NCBI RefSeq assembly: GCF_033568475.1
Contig: NC_133121.1
Span: 133,828,375-133,892,374, forward strand
Reading direction: 5' to 3'
From: Henckelia pumila
Taxonomy: Eukaryota; Streptophyta; Magnoliopsida; Lamiales; Gesneriaceae
DNA: 64,000 bases
Positions 35,511 through 47,730 of this stretch are shown one piece after another. The notes under the pieces were generated by a model that did no database searches, had not been told where the DNA came from, and was given only the letters and a program-made list of their open reading frames with translations. The stretch's first letter is position 1, and every line of letters starts with the position of its first letter. The translations under genes and the position numbers were made by a program.

Positions 35511-37932
35511 CTATTCTATAGCTTCTTTGCAACTACATCTGTTGTGCCCTGGCTTATGACAACGACCACACTTTGACACACGTGTTTCAACTTGAGATGG
35601 AATCCTCTTAGTCTTTCTACGACCTGGTTGACTTCGTATATCCGGAGCATTGATTATAGATCCTTCATCATTGTTGTTCTCGTACATGTCAAATGTCGGT
35701 ATGGGATTGATCATTCCTTTATATGCTTGACGATACATTTCAATATGGAAATACTGATCACAAAAGGCATATAGCGACATTGACTTTGATTTAATAGCTG
35801 CACAAGCATGCTTGCACGGAAGCATATTAATCTGCCAAGATTTGCATGAACAAGTCCATTCATTCAAATCAACAGCAAATGATTTATCACCATCAACTAC
35901 CTCAAATTTCCAACCACATGATTTGTTAATACTCAAGTTTCTGGATTCAATATATGTGCTAGCTAGAGCCTTCTCCTTCTTCGGGCTTAATTCCTGAACC
36001 ATGACTGATGTTGTTTCCCGTCGTCTGTGCATCATGTTCATGATTTTCACACGTACATGATCCACCATAGAAACAATTGGAAGATGACGAGCTGGTTTAA
36101 CCCAGTTGTTCCAACATTCGGCAATGTTATTATTTATTACACCCCATCGCCTACCAGGAAACAAAGCATTTGCCCAACTTTGTGGATCAGAACTTGTGAT
36201 AAAAGTACTAGCACGAGGCATGGATTCCAAAATATTATTAATGTGGCGTGTAAATTCTTGTTGTGAAGGGGCATATGCAGCTTTCTTGAACACAGATGAC
36301 CAATGTTTTTTGTTGTGTAGCGGATAACTTCGCAAGACCTTCAATGACAAGAAAGTTAACACATTTATATGACCATCAATAAATAATACTATTTGAAGAT
36401 TTCAAACAAAAAGTTAAATTACTTAGTAACCTGCTTCACAAAATTATCCACCAAGTGCCTCAAACAATACGCATGGTGACTTCCCAGAAATAATAGCTTA
36501 ACAGCCTTGATAATATCGGGATGTCTATCTGAGAAAAAAGTGAACTTTTCAAACACCATGATATGTTACAAAACAAGGACACCTCTCAAATGAAAACAAA
36601 ACCATTCCCAATTCGAATCATTCTCAGTATCCACTACAGCGTATGCCAATGTAAAAAGATCGTCATTGGCATCTTTTGCCACTGCAAGTAGGATACTACC
36701 TTTATATTTGTTCTTAATATGAGTTCCATCGAGAAAAATCATTGGTCTACAACCAGTAGCAAAACCAACTGCACATGCATTAAAACAAAGGAATAACTGT
36801 TTGAATTTATTGGTTACTACATCAATCTCACAATCTGCCACACTAACAGGATTTGTTTCTCTAACTGCACGACAATACCATCTCAATTTGTCATAACACC
36901 CCTTATTTGTGCCATGGAGATCATGCATAGCTAATTCCTTGCCCTTCCAAGCCTTGTGATACTCTAAATCTACTCCAAAATCTCTGTGTACATCTTTCAC
37001 CATTGCACAGGAACGGTAAGATGGCTCTCCCCTCAATTTATTCTTCATCAAATCTGCGACCCAAGCTGAATCAGCTCTTGGATGTCCTCTACCAGATAAA
37101 TTGTCCTCTCCACAAGTGTGTTGTAAATTGCATTTTCTGATCCCAAATAGATTGTCTGCCTTATGTCTGGATGCATAAACTCGCAACTTGCAACTATGTT
37201 CAGTACAAACAACAATAATCTTATCTCGATCATTTTTGGCATACAAAAATGAGCGTCTTATAGCAACAGAATATTTTTTCATATAAATTCTAAATTCTGC
37301 AGCATCTTTGAATGTTTGGCCTACCCCACGTATGCAATGAAACCAAGAATCAAGGGAATTTTGTACGGGAGCCTCTTCAAGCTCATTATCACTTCTGGAT
37401 TGTCTGTCATCTTCGTCGTCCCTTATGAATTTCACAACCATAACTTTAGAATTACTTTTAGGATGAATCAACATTAAAAATCACCAAAAAACTATAACGA
37501 AGTACAACAACAAAATCACGCTTTCAAACTCTATCTATACATAAAGATAACAAATAATTATCGAAGTAAACAGTATAGACATTGAAAAAAAAAAGGAACG
37601 AGTGAATTATACCTCTCATTATTTAAACCTCCTGTAGTCTGATCTTTTTTCTCGGCCCTCAATTCAATCATAGTTAGCCTCATACACATGTAAAGATGTA
37701 TCATATTACGGACATCATCATTGTTGTTCAAGGTAACGTACATCTTGTACTGTGGAGCTATGTATTGTAGTGACATAGATTGAGGATTAATTTGTTCATA
37801 TTTGCTTGACAAACTCTGAAATAAATCATCCAAACTAGATCCACTCATAATTGAAATCACAAATAATTTCTCATTACATTTGCAGCAACCCAAAAAAGCA
37901 AGGTTGGAAGAAGACCCTACTCCAGATTCCAT
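35511..37932 (-). CDS. MuDR-type MULE transposase, nearly intact
   Basis: Starts [17 protein letters not shown] at 37932. The first exon is a PB1-like domain (about 90 residues). The large second exon (about 37445-36438) has the MuDR DNA-binding region ([35 protein letters not shown]) and the DDE core: first Asp in [10 protein letters not shown], second in [12 protein letters not shown]. An intron at about 36437-36326 leads to the last exon with the catalytic Glu in [12 protein letters not shown], a SWIM zinc finger ([16 protein letters not shown]) and a CCHC knuckle ([14 protein letters not shown]). One in-frame TAA lies near 36570, between the first and second Asp; it might be skipped by an unrecognised small intron but most simply inactivates the gene. 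It would cut and join the ends of the surrounding element. Confidence 0.8.
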
Positions 37933-39239
37933 TCTACAAAAATAAAAGTAGTTTTCAATCAATAAAAGTTCTCGCATATGATATTTCAAGAACTATAATT
38001 CATTTAAAGCTGAAATAAGTAAGATTTCATCTTTCAACAGCACAAATCAAACAAAATTTAATGTACAAGCATTTCAAACAAAGAACTATATAATAAATCA
38101 TAAATATAACCTCAGAGTTATTTAGAAAAATGTCAATCTAAACCAAATGTTATTATTTGGTGCAATATTTGATTCAGAGTTTTATGAAAATCATATACAA
38201 GAGAACCATGGATTTGGGCATCTAAAAAATACAACAAATGAAGATAACATTACAAAATATTAGAAGCCAAAAAAATGGTGAGTGGATTGCACAACAATAT
38301 CATCTTTTTCGGATAAATAAAACTCGTTGGTAGATAGATGCGTAACAATGATTGAGTTTACAATTGATTTTTTTAAATCCCAAAAAAAAATGTTGAAGCG
38401 TTGCACTTCAATATTCATGCACTATTATCATCAATATTGAAAAATTAAAATCTTCACTTACTTCAACTAGAAGAAATGCAATATTGGCTATAACATAATA
38501 TCGTATCAAAACCTATATTAAAAAAAAAAAAAAAAAACAAGACCCAACTTCATATAACCAAAAACATGAATCTATCTATCAAATTTGGGAATTTCGATTG
38601 TAGCTCATACGATCAATTTGAACAATCATTGAATAACAAAATCTTGCGGGCTACACTAATTAGAAAAACTTTAAATCACAAAATTATAATGTCTTGGTAA
38701 ATCCCCAAACCACAAGGGTAATTAATCGTTTCTTTATATCAACCAAAAATCATATATTTCAAGTAAAGGAAATAATAAATAAACAAAATGAAGACTTCTC
38801 ATTCATAATTTATATTAATGACATTATGTTTTCGGGTTTAAAACCTAATGAATATCAAGTACCTCAATTCTACGTGAAATGAGTCTGGATAGATCAAATC
38901 TACACAAATCTGGAAAAAAAACATATAAAGAAGATCAAATCGACTGAAAAATCTCAACATTAACACACGACACAGAGGCATCAATGGTCAATAAACACAT
39001 ACAAAAGATGAGCACTTACACACAACTTCGGTCAATATGCAAGAGCGAAGAACGGAGAAGGTGACTCGTTGCTTGCTTCAGTCTCTTTGTAGGTGAGTTT
39101 CGTCGATTGATGGGTTTCGGTGGTTGAGGCCGTGAGTTTTCTGCCGTTGAATGGGTGGTGAGGGCTTTAGATTGGAGGTGGGGTTCAGAAAAAAGAAAAT
39201 TCAAAGCCGATGAAAATAATATATGTATCTATATATATA
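37933..39239. other. MULE interior, transposase upstream region
   Basis: AT-rich leader and promoter of the transposase gene. Small open frames, such as one at 39016-39204 on the minus strand, have no recognised domain. No other feature seen. Confidence 0.4.
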
Positions 39240-39381
39240 AAGGGTAAATATATAAATTGGACTTTGTAGGGAGTGAAAAACAAATGCAGTAGAGTGTCAG
39301 GGAGTGCAAATGATAGTTGGCTGTTGGAGGGACTGAATGATAAATCTAGTTTATGTTTAGGGATTTTTTTTCTAATTCACC
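39240..39381 (-). repeat. Right terminal inverted repeat of the MULE
   Basis: Ends CTAATTCACC at 39381 and is the partner of the left end at 25374. Its inner border is near the TATATATAAAGGGTAAATATA stretch, matching the ATATACCCTTT of the left end. Flanking bases after 39381 are TTATTATTA and do not exactly repeat the left flank. Confidence 0.6.
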
Positions 39382-39588
39382 TTATTATTATTGGATTATA
39401 TTATAATATTAATATGGTTGTTTCAAAATATAAACGCAAATCAAATAAGCCGAAAGTGGTTATAAATAATCTGTGCAATATTATTAACCAGCTTTTAAAC
39501 AGCTTTTATGTATGCAACATAATGAAGTATTTTCTTTCCCCTTATTGATCATGAAATAAATTTATGTTAATAGATTATAATAACTTAT

Positions 39589-40015
39589 GGCTACGTTTAC
39601 TTTGAATGATGAGATTTAGCAGTGATAGATTAAAGTATGATTATTAATATAATTTGATATGATAGGGAGTGATTATGGATAAATAATAATATGTTTAGTT
39701 GGATGAATTAATTTTGGGATTGAAATTATAATTAAAAACAAATTACGATTTCACCCTTTAACTATCATAATAATCATATGTTCGGTAAAGAAGGAAAGAA
39801 AGTGGAAGATAAAAAGGAAGAACATAATTGATTTTTTTCATTGTCTCCCCATAATATTTATAATCCCATTAAAAATTTAGGACTAAAAATCATCTCTCAA
39901 TCCTATTATTAACGGGCCTAAAGATTTATACTATTTTTTAATTTTGCAAGTAAACATAGAATTAGTTGGCATTATCTATGTTATCCTTCATTTATCATGG
40001 CAAGTAAACGCAGCC
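39589..40015. mobile_element. MITE, possibly PIF/Harbinger-like
   Basis: A 427-base non-coding element with terminal inverted repeats GGCTACGTTTACTT (left) and, reversed, GGCTGCGTTTACTT (right). The flanks on both sides read TAT (or TTA if the border is moved by one or two bases), which fits a 3-base target duplication. The interior is AT-rich. Confidence 0.6.
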
Positions 40016-40767
40016 TATTAGTCAATCGATTTTAAACTTCGTTTTAAATCTAAATTCCTTTTTATTTACATGTCAAACACAGATTTCGGAAAATAAAACA
40101 TAATCTCGATAAAAAGTAATAAAATTTACGGATAAATATCTCTATCCATAGACAAAGTGAGTTAGAATGACGTGGCGGCCATACCCTTTACCAAGAGCTT
40201 TTTATATTATTTTAATTAATTAATTTTAATTTAATGGACCTCATTAATTGAAACACGAAATAATCATTCAATCCGCGTCATCACGGTATAGTATGTATTA
40301 ATTGAGTATTTTGCAAGATTTTCAATAATTCCAACACTTTTTTTTTTAATCGAATCGGATAAAAAAATTTGTCACAAAAATTTACTCATAAGAGGGTAAA
40401 CTTTTCTTTTCTAAAAAAATAAATCTTCCTCAACTAGCTGTACACATTGTCATTTGTCCCACGTGTTTTTAGATCTTAAGATTTGTTTTTTAAAAACTCT
40501 TTATTCTTGCAAATCGTCCTGTCAGTGTTACCAACATGAGACACAATCGATTCTAAAACTTTGGATATGATGTTTAAAAATATTCATAAAAATCAGATTA
40601 TATTGCTGATAAATATTATATACACGAGCATATACATGTCAATTTCCGTTTTAATTTTGCTAGACAGAAACTCATTTGTTAAAAAGAAAAGAGTAAATTT
40701 TCTAATTTCTTACAGAACACTACCAAAGGAACAAGGAAGATGGACGTTTTGAAACACATAAATAAAA
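40016..40767. other. Intergenic
   Basis: AT-rich, no gene recognised. The last part is the 3' UTR of the minus-strand transporter gene. Confidence 0.4.
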
Positions 40768-43700
40768 TCACACAGACGGGAAATATTTGTTAAGACGGAA
40801 GGGAAGTGAATAGAATTCCTCGCTTCTTACATCGGACTTGAACGTACGGAATTTGTCCCACCAATTCTTGCCCCTATCTTTCCTTATCTGCCCATCCTTC
40901 TTGTGTAACGTGTTGTCCAAGAAGTATGCAAGAATACCAGCCACAAAAGGTTTCGACGAAAACGGAACGTTCACGATATCGTTGAACTGGAGCATGATTA
41001 GAACAAGAAAACAGTTGTTAAAAGGGTGAAAAACAAGCATTTTCCTATGACAAAATATATGTGTGATAGGAATTATTCAGGAGCTCGGTGCTCGTTCATA
41101 CCCATCGACCGGATGTGTGAACGGGACCATATGTGTTGATGGCAGTGTACTCCTTGAAGTACTGGGGAACAGACAAGCCCAGATAAATAGAGAAGCCTAG
41201 TATGAATTTGGTCCGGAAACTGTTGAGGTTACAGAACTGGAGAAAACTTAAACCAGCGGCACCTGTGACAAGAATTATGAATTTGCATTTACTGCATGTA
41301 CTAGTTAGGGTAAGGAGTCATCTCGGAGCACTCTGTGGGATAATATATGCATACCAACATAGGCAAAAAAGAGGCAGTACAAAGCGGCGAAGATGGGTGT
41401 TGGTATAGAAGCAAAGACTGCTCCAAATTTTCCTGCAAGAGGATCAATTATAGCTTAGCCTAGAGAAGGGATAGATTTAGAAGAAAAGTGCATTTAAACT
41501 TTGAAAAAAGATGTCGACGAACTTTACCAAGAACAGAAAAGAAAAGCATGAATATAGCAGATATCTGCACTACTCTTCGACTTCCAACACGTGTCAGCGC
41601 TAACAGGCCAGCATTCTCACTGCATATGGAGGGAATAGAGGTTGTATCACAAGTTGAGTCTGAAACTTGTTAAATCGAAAATCCCGAAGAGATCAACTGC
41701 AAGTGGCTTACATTGATACAGAAGACCCATTTGCAGTTCCAAACACACCAGATAGCAAGATTGCAATGCCCTGCAATCGTCAAGACAAACCCTGGTTTTA
41801 TTCAACATTTAAGGACATATTTATCCACATAGCATATAGTGAAGATTTTATATTGATCGTTATAATCCTGAAAGTAATCAGTTAAACTGTATAACAGAGC
41901 TCGTTCCAAAGTTCTCACAATCAAAACTGAGACTGTTTGGATGTTAGATGCCGATTACTTATCTTAATCACTTGATGAACATTTTGATATCACAGTAAAT
42001 TTTGATATTCACTGTAAGCGGTTCAGTTACACATCATTTCAAATGTTGTTGACAAGAAAAGACTAATGATGCCGTTTCAGTTGAGATACTAGAATGCTGT
42101 TTTTTACCTGCCATCCTACACCACGGCTGAGAATAGATGGGGGTAAAGGGGTTGCGCTTGCATATCTGGACACAGCAATAAATCCACCGGTGGACTGCAT
42201 TTAACATTGGAAAACAGTGAAGAATAATGTACTTTGCTATCGCCTTTCAGGAGATAACATGGGAGTGAAAAATAATACGCCTCCCATTCAAAAGGTAAGA
42301 ACATATACGAAAAGCAGAGGTGAAGTCATTCAATCTCTTTACAATCCGAATGAAAGAAATAGATATGGATGTCAATAATTAGCAGATAAAGGAGAAGAAA
42401 TATATGGATGTCAATAATTAGCAGATAAAGGAGAAGAAATCGAACCTCTACAAGAGCAACAAATGCAGTCATAATCATGGCAAATGCTTCACCAGCATCA
42501 AATGAAGGTGCTCCCCATTGAAAGGGATATGGAACTCTTATCCTGCATACACAAGCCAGTCATGGTCATCACATTTCATTGCCGCCAATCATCATTTGTG
42601 GCAGTAACACTCGAATATTTTTTCCAAAATGCATTTTTCATAGCATCTGAATCCAATGCCACATTAAGAATCCTAGAGCTGTTGGCCATGGCCTGATACT
42701 TGTCATGCATGAGTTTGATGGTATACATCTAGAGCATAGACCATCAGTGATGAGATCTATATGGTTATATCAATCTGAAATTCAAAGATTATTTATAAAC
42801 TGTTTAATTATTCTATAAACTCTGAAGTCTAGTGGATCTCCTATTGACTCATGAAACTAAGAGACAATCCACATTATCTATGTTCAGGTAAAAGGATCTG
42901 CAATTTCATACGGAAGTATCAATCCAAGTGGGAAATTCATTATGGCAGGTCAGAAAAGAGTGAACAACAACAGCCAGCATTCCCCACATATTTCATTTAG
43001 CAAATGCATGGGAGATTACACGACAAAAGATCAAGCAATTTCAATGTAGCATGTATAATTGGCTACATCATTCCGCACTTTTATTATCAGATAACATCGT
43101 TTTATTCGTTGGTAAAATAGTTACAAGACATCAAATTGATTTTTTAATTAAAATTTGTAATTTTATGTCGTGAAATCCAAAACGAGCATAAAATATTTAA
43201 ATTTTTATACAGGTGACATTATTTAATTTGATGGGAAATCAGTTTATGAACACATACTTTCACAAACTAAAGTGGGACACATGCACAACAGAAACAGTAA
43301 CCATCATCTAGGAGGTCTCGACATACCATGGAGCAGCACTGATTAGTCCAGCACGGTCGGTTCTACAGCTCGTTTGGGTCTTTGTGGGCTTTCCATTGTA
43401 GGCACCCCCCACAGTTAATATATGTGCATAAATCCACACAATTGTCACTGAAAATAAAACTGCAAAGCGGTCCACAATATTCTTTCCCGGATGTACGAAA
43501 TGGACCAAATACTGGAATAACAAAGAAAAGTTTTTTATGGCAAATTACACCAAACATACTGTAACAGGAAGTAAGACTAATTTTGTGCAGATAGTTTTAG
43601 CCAGAAGATTTGTGGGGCCTAAACAGTGAACTTTATCAAAGTAGTCGTAAGTGGAATTGGACTATTCATATTAGGAAACTAAACATCAACTAAAGTTGCA

Positions 43701-46378
43701 ATTTGAACTGTTACCTGAGAAAAGAGAACCAAAATTATGAGCTGCGGCAACCCTATCTCGACACAGTTGGCAACCTAAACCACCAATTAAGTACATTAAA
43801 TCCCAACCGTTGATGACAAAAAGTAATGAAACACAGATGTAACGTACACAAACACAAACACAAACACACGCAAAAGAGCAGGGAGGGGGGGAGGGGGTGT
43901 AACCAAATATAGGCTAGCATATACCCCGGGGAAACCAAACTCATAGAGGCCAAAACCAGCAAGAGCCACCAAAGGAACAGCTGAAAGTGGGCTCAGAAAC
44001 CTGCCATTTTAGACGCATTAGATTAGTAACAATTGATGCACTGTTGTGACTGAGAAGCCCTTGGAATGTGAATTGTGTATATCACAAATAGGCATCTAGT
44101 TATCATCGGTTTCATGGGAAATCATATTAGCTAAAATGAAGTCAGGCAAGGTACTTTGTGACAGATCAGTCAGCTACGAAACTATGACAGCATTTGCCTG
44201 ATGGAGCTAATCTAACTTAAGACTAAGTTATGCATACAAGTAAACTACCTTGAGTTAAAAGATCAAGGATGAAGTTTTTACTTGATTTTCATTTTCTAAA
44301 AAATTCACCGTGTCTTCAGGTAGAAAGTTTTGAAAGGGCAGTTTAGCTCAAGAATGGATCAATTGCGTCAGGATAGGTATATAAATTATGTAACATAGCT
44401 ATAACCTGGCAACATTTCGCCAAAGACCACTGAAACCAAGAACGATTTGAACGGTGGAGGCAATAATAAATGCACCCTGGGTGGCCCGCATTATCTTTTT
44501 AAACTTCTGCATGATAATTCAAATAAATATCAGAAAAACTTTTGTAAAAAGAAAATAATGCTAGTTTGTACAATTCCTCTTTGAATTCTGTCTGTCGAGG
44601 AATATAGCAAGCCTTAGCATGTTTGGGTCTAGAACTACGTCAAAGAAAAACATCCTCCTCTGTTTGGCTGTAAAGTAATCTTGAAGAATTTGGTTCCACA
44701 AGTATTCAGCATTCCATAGCTAATTGCATTTTGACATTTTTGTCTCATATATCCATTTATATGTAAACCATTCTTAACACCACCCCAAACCGCCCCCCCC
44801 CCCCCCCCCCACCCACCCCTGCCCCCAAAAAAAAAAAAAAGGACAGAACAAGAACAAGAAGAGCAGCTTCACTTTAACAAAAATTTTATGCAAAACAATT
44901 TTGATTGATTATGCTTACTTTCCATTCTCAACAGATCCTGAATCCAAACACGGTATTAAAGTGCCATAATTGATAAAACTGCCTGATGCTTGTAAAGTTT
45001 ATGAAAAAAAGAAGGCAAGTACCACAGCACAAGGGTCAATGTGCCCCCCACAAGATTCAGAAGGTACAAAACAAATAATTCAATTGTACAAACCGATATG
45101 GGATCTGGGTCGCTCCATCTACCAGACAAGATTATGGATATTGTAGGTGCGACAAAGGTATATGAACCTCCCATTACAGCTGGTAATCTGGTGCCAAAAG
45201 TTGTTTGTAACAGAGTATTTAACCCAGCAACAAACAACGAAGTCTGGATAACCTTGGCTTTCTCTTCCTGAAGAAATGCTAGAATGCATAAGCAAATAAC
45301 AAGCATAAAAACAAATAGGAAGAAACTTAAAATGATTAAAGTCATATAACCACTCTGATGACACACATTTCTTCCCCCCATTTGCGGAACCAGTGCGGTG
45401 GGTATGATGACTGTTGTGCCAAGCATAACTATATAATGTTGAAATCCAAGAAGGATGGCCTCAGCTGCAAAACGGGAACCTCACACTGTAAAAAAATCAT
45501 CTCCAAAAGCATTTATAGAAGCATTTTGTTCAAAAGTGAAGACAATAAATAAATGATTTACCATCCTAAATGTAATAAATCCACATAAAACGGCCAGGAT
45601 ATTCTTGACCAATGCTTCTTCATGGTACTATACTATAACCAGGAATTGAAATTGACTGAAAAGCATACTAAACCCAGTACTGCTAAACCTTGATAAACAT
45701 CCAGCATAAAAATGTGATGATTATGGTAAGTGCAAGCACCAGTTCAAAAGTGATTATAGTTCAAGCATATAATATTCCACTCTAAAGCAAATGGAAGGAA
45801 AGTTTGAACCGCGAAAAGGGTTAATTGAAAAAGATAGCCTCCAATCATCCGAAAGGGCAGGAAAAAACCTCAGAGAGAGCAAGAAAAAGGTAGATACATA
45901 GATTTCACGAGAATCAAACCAAGTAAGTTACTAATTGACCAGGCAATAGAAAATGCTTACAATACGACCAGAATAGTATAGATTGCCAATTCCAGGCTCC
46001 ACCAACATATTGACTAATACTTTCTACCAAAACCTATAAAATATTTGGCACAAGTGTATACTACCCTAATAAAGACGGTAAAAGAGATGGAAAGCTGAAA
46101 AAAATTATTAGTCCAGCCAAAAGGTCAAAAAGGTGAGAAAGATCAACACATATAAGATCAACACATATCTATCTGAATGATTCCTCAATCACTTTATACC
46201 AAACATCAGAAGAATAAATTACGAAAGAATATACTAAAAACAGCAATAAGAGTAACAAATTCAATAGAGACTGACGCCATGGAGGAGGGCTGGTAATGCA
46301 ATAAGAAACATTCGGAAGCTGATCTTTTGGTGGGTGTGGCGCCGGCTCATCTGCCTTTGGTGCTGCTCCACCTGCCAT
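40768..46378 (-). CDS. Nucleobase-ascorbate transporter (NAT/NCS2 family), NAT6-like
   Basis: About fourteen exons on the minus strand, from ATG at 46378 (MAGGAAPKADEPAPHPPK) to TGA at 40768 (LNKYFPSV). The first intron splits the WPEA motif (46274 to about 45473). Membrane segments and family motifs follow in order: AILLGFQHYIVMLGTT with the conserved QH, LVPQMGGRN, GTRLPAVMGGSYTFVAP, LSPLSAVPLVALAGFGLYEF, IPYPFQWG-type loop, ETGGFIAVSRYASATP-type segment, GTANGSSVSVENAGLLALT and the NAT signature ENAG...TRVGSRR. The C-terminus is hydrophilic (NWWDKFRTFKSDVRSEEFYS). About 530 residues, the normal size. Family members carry xanthine, uric acid or other nucleobases with H+ at the plasma membrane; the substrate here is not known. 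The introns hold an 18-base C run and a 39-base tandem duplication. No lesion found. Confidence 0.9.
42356..42440. repeat. 39-bp tandem duplication in a transporter intron
   Basis: The block TATGGATGTCAATAATTAGC followed by AGATAAAGGAGAAGAAA occurs twice in direct succession. It lies just downstream (in gene sense) of the 5' splice site of the exon ending near 42446. Confidence 0.8.
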
Positions 46379-47104
46379 TTCTTGCCCTCTTTCTCTCCTC
46401 TACAGAATAACACTGTCCACGACGTTTCAAGAGAAATCTAGCGCAGGAAAACGCAAAAGCCCCACAATCCGCAACAACCCATATCAAAAATCTTCGAAAA
46501 TACTGCATAAATGAAAGAAAAAGCAAAAATTATGAGAACCCCAGAAGATATCACTCGAGAAAGAAGCTCAAACAAGCAGCAGGAGCAGATAACAACAGCA
46601 CAACCACTCACATGTAATGTTACCTACCACAACAAGGCAAACTCACAACTCCGACGTTTTCCTAGTACGTACCAAAACACGCACAAGAAACCGAAACAAT
46701 CGGCATAATCATAGGTATCAAGAAGAAAGAAAATGACAATGTAACAGAAACAAATACGTGTAGCAAGTTCGGGAGGAAGAGCAATTTAATATTTATTTTT
46801 TGAAGTGTGTGACACTTATCAGTACAAGAGATAGTTCCACAAATACATTATTTGCTCCTTTATTGAATCAATAAATAACTTGATGGGTGCTTCTGCCACA
46901 AGACATGCATACGTGACGTATTATCATTTGCCAAAACTGCGAAATTTCTGCCATTAACTTTGATTTGGTGAAGTGGGTTCACATGCTTATCTCTAACCAG
47001 CACATAGGAGAGTAGTGTGAAAGTAAAATTAATTTCAAAAAAAGTTTACATTAAATAAAATTTGATGCCTATGGTTAATTTATTGGGATTATTTTTAATT
47101 TATT

Positions 47105-47360
47105 GGGATTATTATACTATCCCTATGAAATCATGAGATTTAAAAAAAAAACCCCTATGATTATAAGCGCCTTGTGTTTTCAAATTTTGTGCACAAATAC
47201 CCCTGAAAATACGTACGGACAAGGGGTTATGTGCTCAAATTTTGAAAACACGGGGAGATATGTGCATTAAAAAACACAAGGAGGTAGCAGATCATTATTT
47301 TTTTATAGGAGGTTTTTAGCAAGTTCGATATTTCACAAGGGTAATGTATGCAATTACCCC
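47105..47360. mobile_element. Mutator-type MITE with 9-bp target duplication
   Basis: A 256-base element with imperfect inverted ends: left GGGATTATTATACTATCCC, right reversed GGGGTAATTGCATACATTAC, both followed by a TGTGAAAT/ATGAAAT block. It is flanked by exact 9-base repeats TAATTTATT at 47096-47104 and 47361-47369. The interior has a second inverted pair (GTGTTTTCAAATTTTG and CAAATTTTGAAAACAC). A near copy of the left flank plus the first element bases lies 20 bases further left, so the left border could also be read there. Confidence 0.7.
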
Positions 47361-47501
47361 TAATTTATTTGATCTTCTTCCAACAAAAAAATATTTTATT
47401 TGATCTTTAAATTAGCCGTAATCAAACAAATTATATTTGCATCCTATGGCAATGTCATACCATCAGTAATTAGTTTGACTCAGCATACTCTCCAACAATA
47501 T

Positions 47502-47730
47502 ATATTTTTTTTTTTTGTGACGTGGAAACCCGCAGCCGCTATTTTTCGGTGCGCTCTGGGTAAACCTCGGACTAACGCAATAACCTGCAAACTACGCCAG
47601 TCAGGTAAATCACACTAGGCAAGCCCTGTGTGACAGGTTAGTCCAAGAAGGTGTTGGCAAGGAGAATCGAACTCCTGACCTATGGTCAAGAGTTCACCTA
47701 CTCCACCAACTTGGACACCCCATTAGAGGC
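47502..47730 (-). mobile_element. tRNA-derived SINE (Au-like) with target-site duplication
   Basis: On the minus strand it starts near GGGGTGTCCAAGTTGGTGGA with an A-box-like GGTGGAGTAGGTGA and a perfect B-box GGAGTTCGATTCTC, then the body with TTTACCTGACTGGCGTAG and an A-run tail. Exact 14-base direct repeats CTCTCCAACAATAT at 47488-47501 and 47731-47744 bound it. The tRNA-like head might be mistaken for a tRNA gene, but the arms do not close into a cloverleaf with an anticodon stem. Confidence 0.85.

Larger units (their letters stand above)
25374..39381. mobile_element. Large Mutator-like element (MULE) with Ulp1/DUF1985-type gene, about 14 kb
   Basis: The two ends are related inverted repeats of roughly 120-150 bases: the left begins GGTAAATTAGGGATAAATCC at 25374, and the right, read backwards from 39381, begins GGTGAATTAG and then AAATCCCTAAACATA, with later shared blocks such as CAGTCCC and CCCTGAC. 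Between them are a DUF1985-like gene on the plus strand and a MuDR-type transposase on the minus strand, the pairing known for Ulp1-bearing (Kaonashi-type) MULEs. The element has grown through a nested retroelement-type piece (about 29040-30830) and a tandem array (30885 to about 34920). I could not find a clean 9-base target duplication in the low-complexity AT flanks, so the outer borders are likely but not proven, and two separate MULEs remain an alternative. Confidence 0.7.

Noticed and set aside
25365-39390. Target-site duplication for the large MULE
   Set aside because: Left flank TATATTATC and right flank TTATTATTA do not match well enough; both are low-complexity AT sequence, so no duplication is claimed.
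44793-44810. 18-base C run as a functional G-quadruplex site
   Set aside because: A simple homopolymer inside a transporter intron; may also vary by sequencing error. Nothing ties it to a function.
47640-47730. Possible tRNA gene on the minus strand
   Set aside because: A- and B-box are there but no cloverleaf closes; flanking direct repeats and A tail show a SINE.
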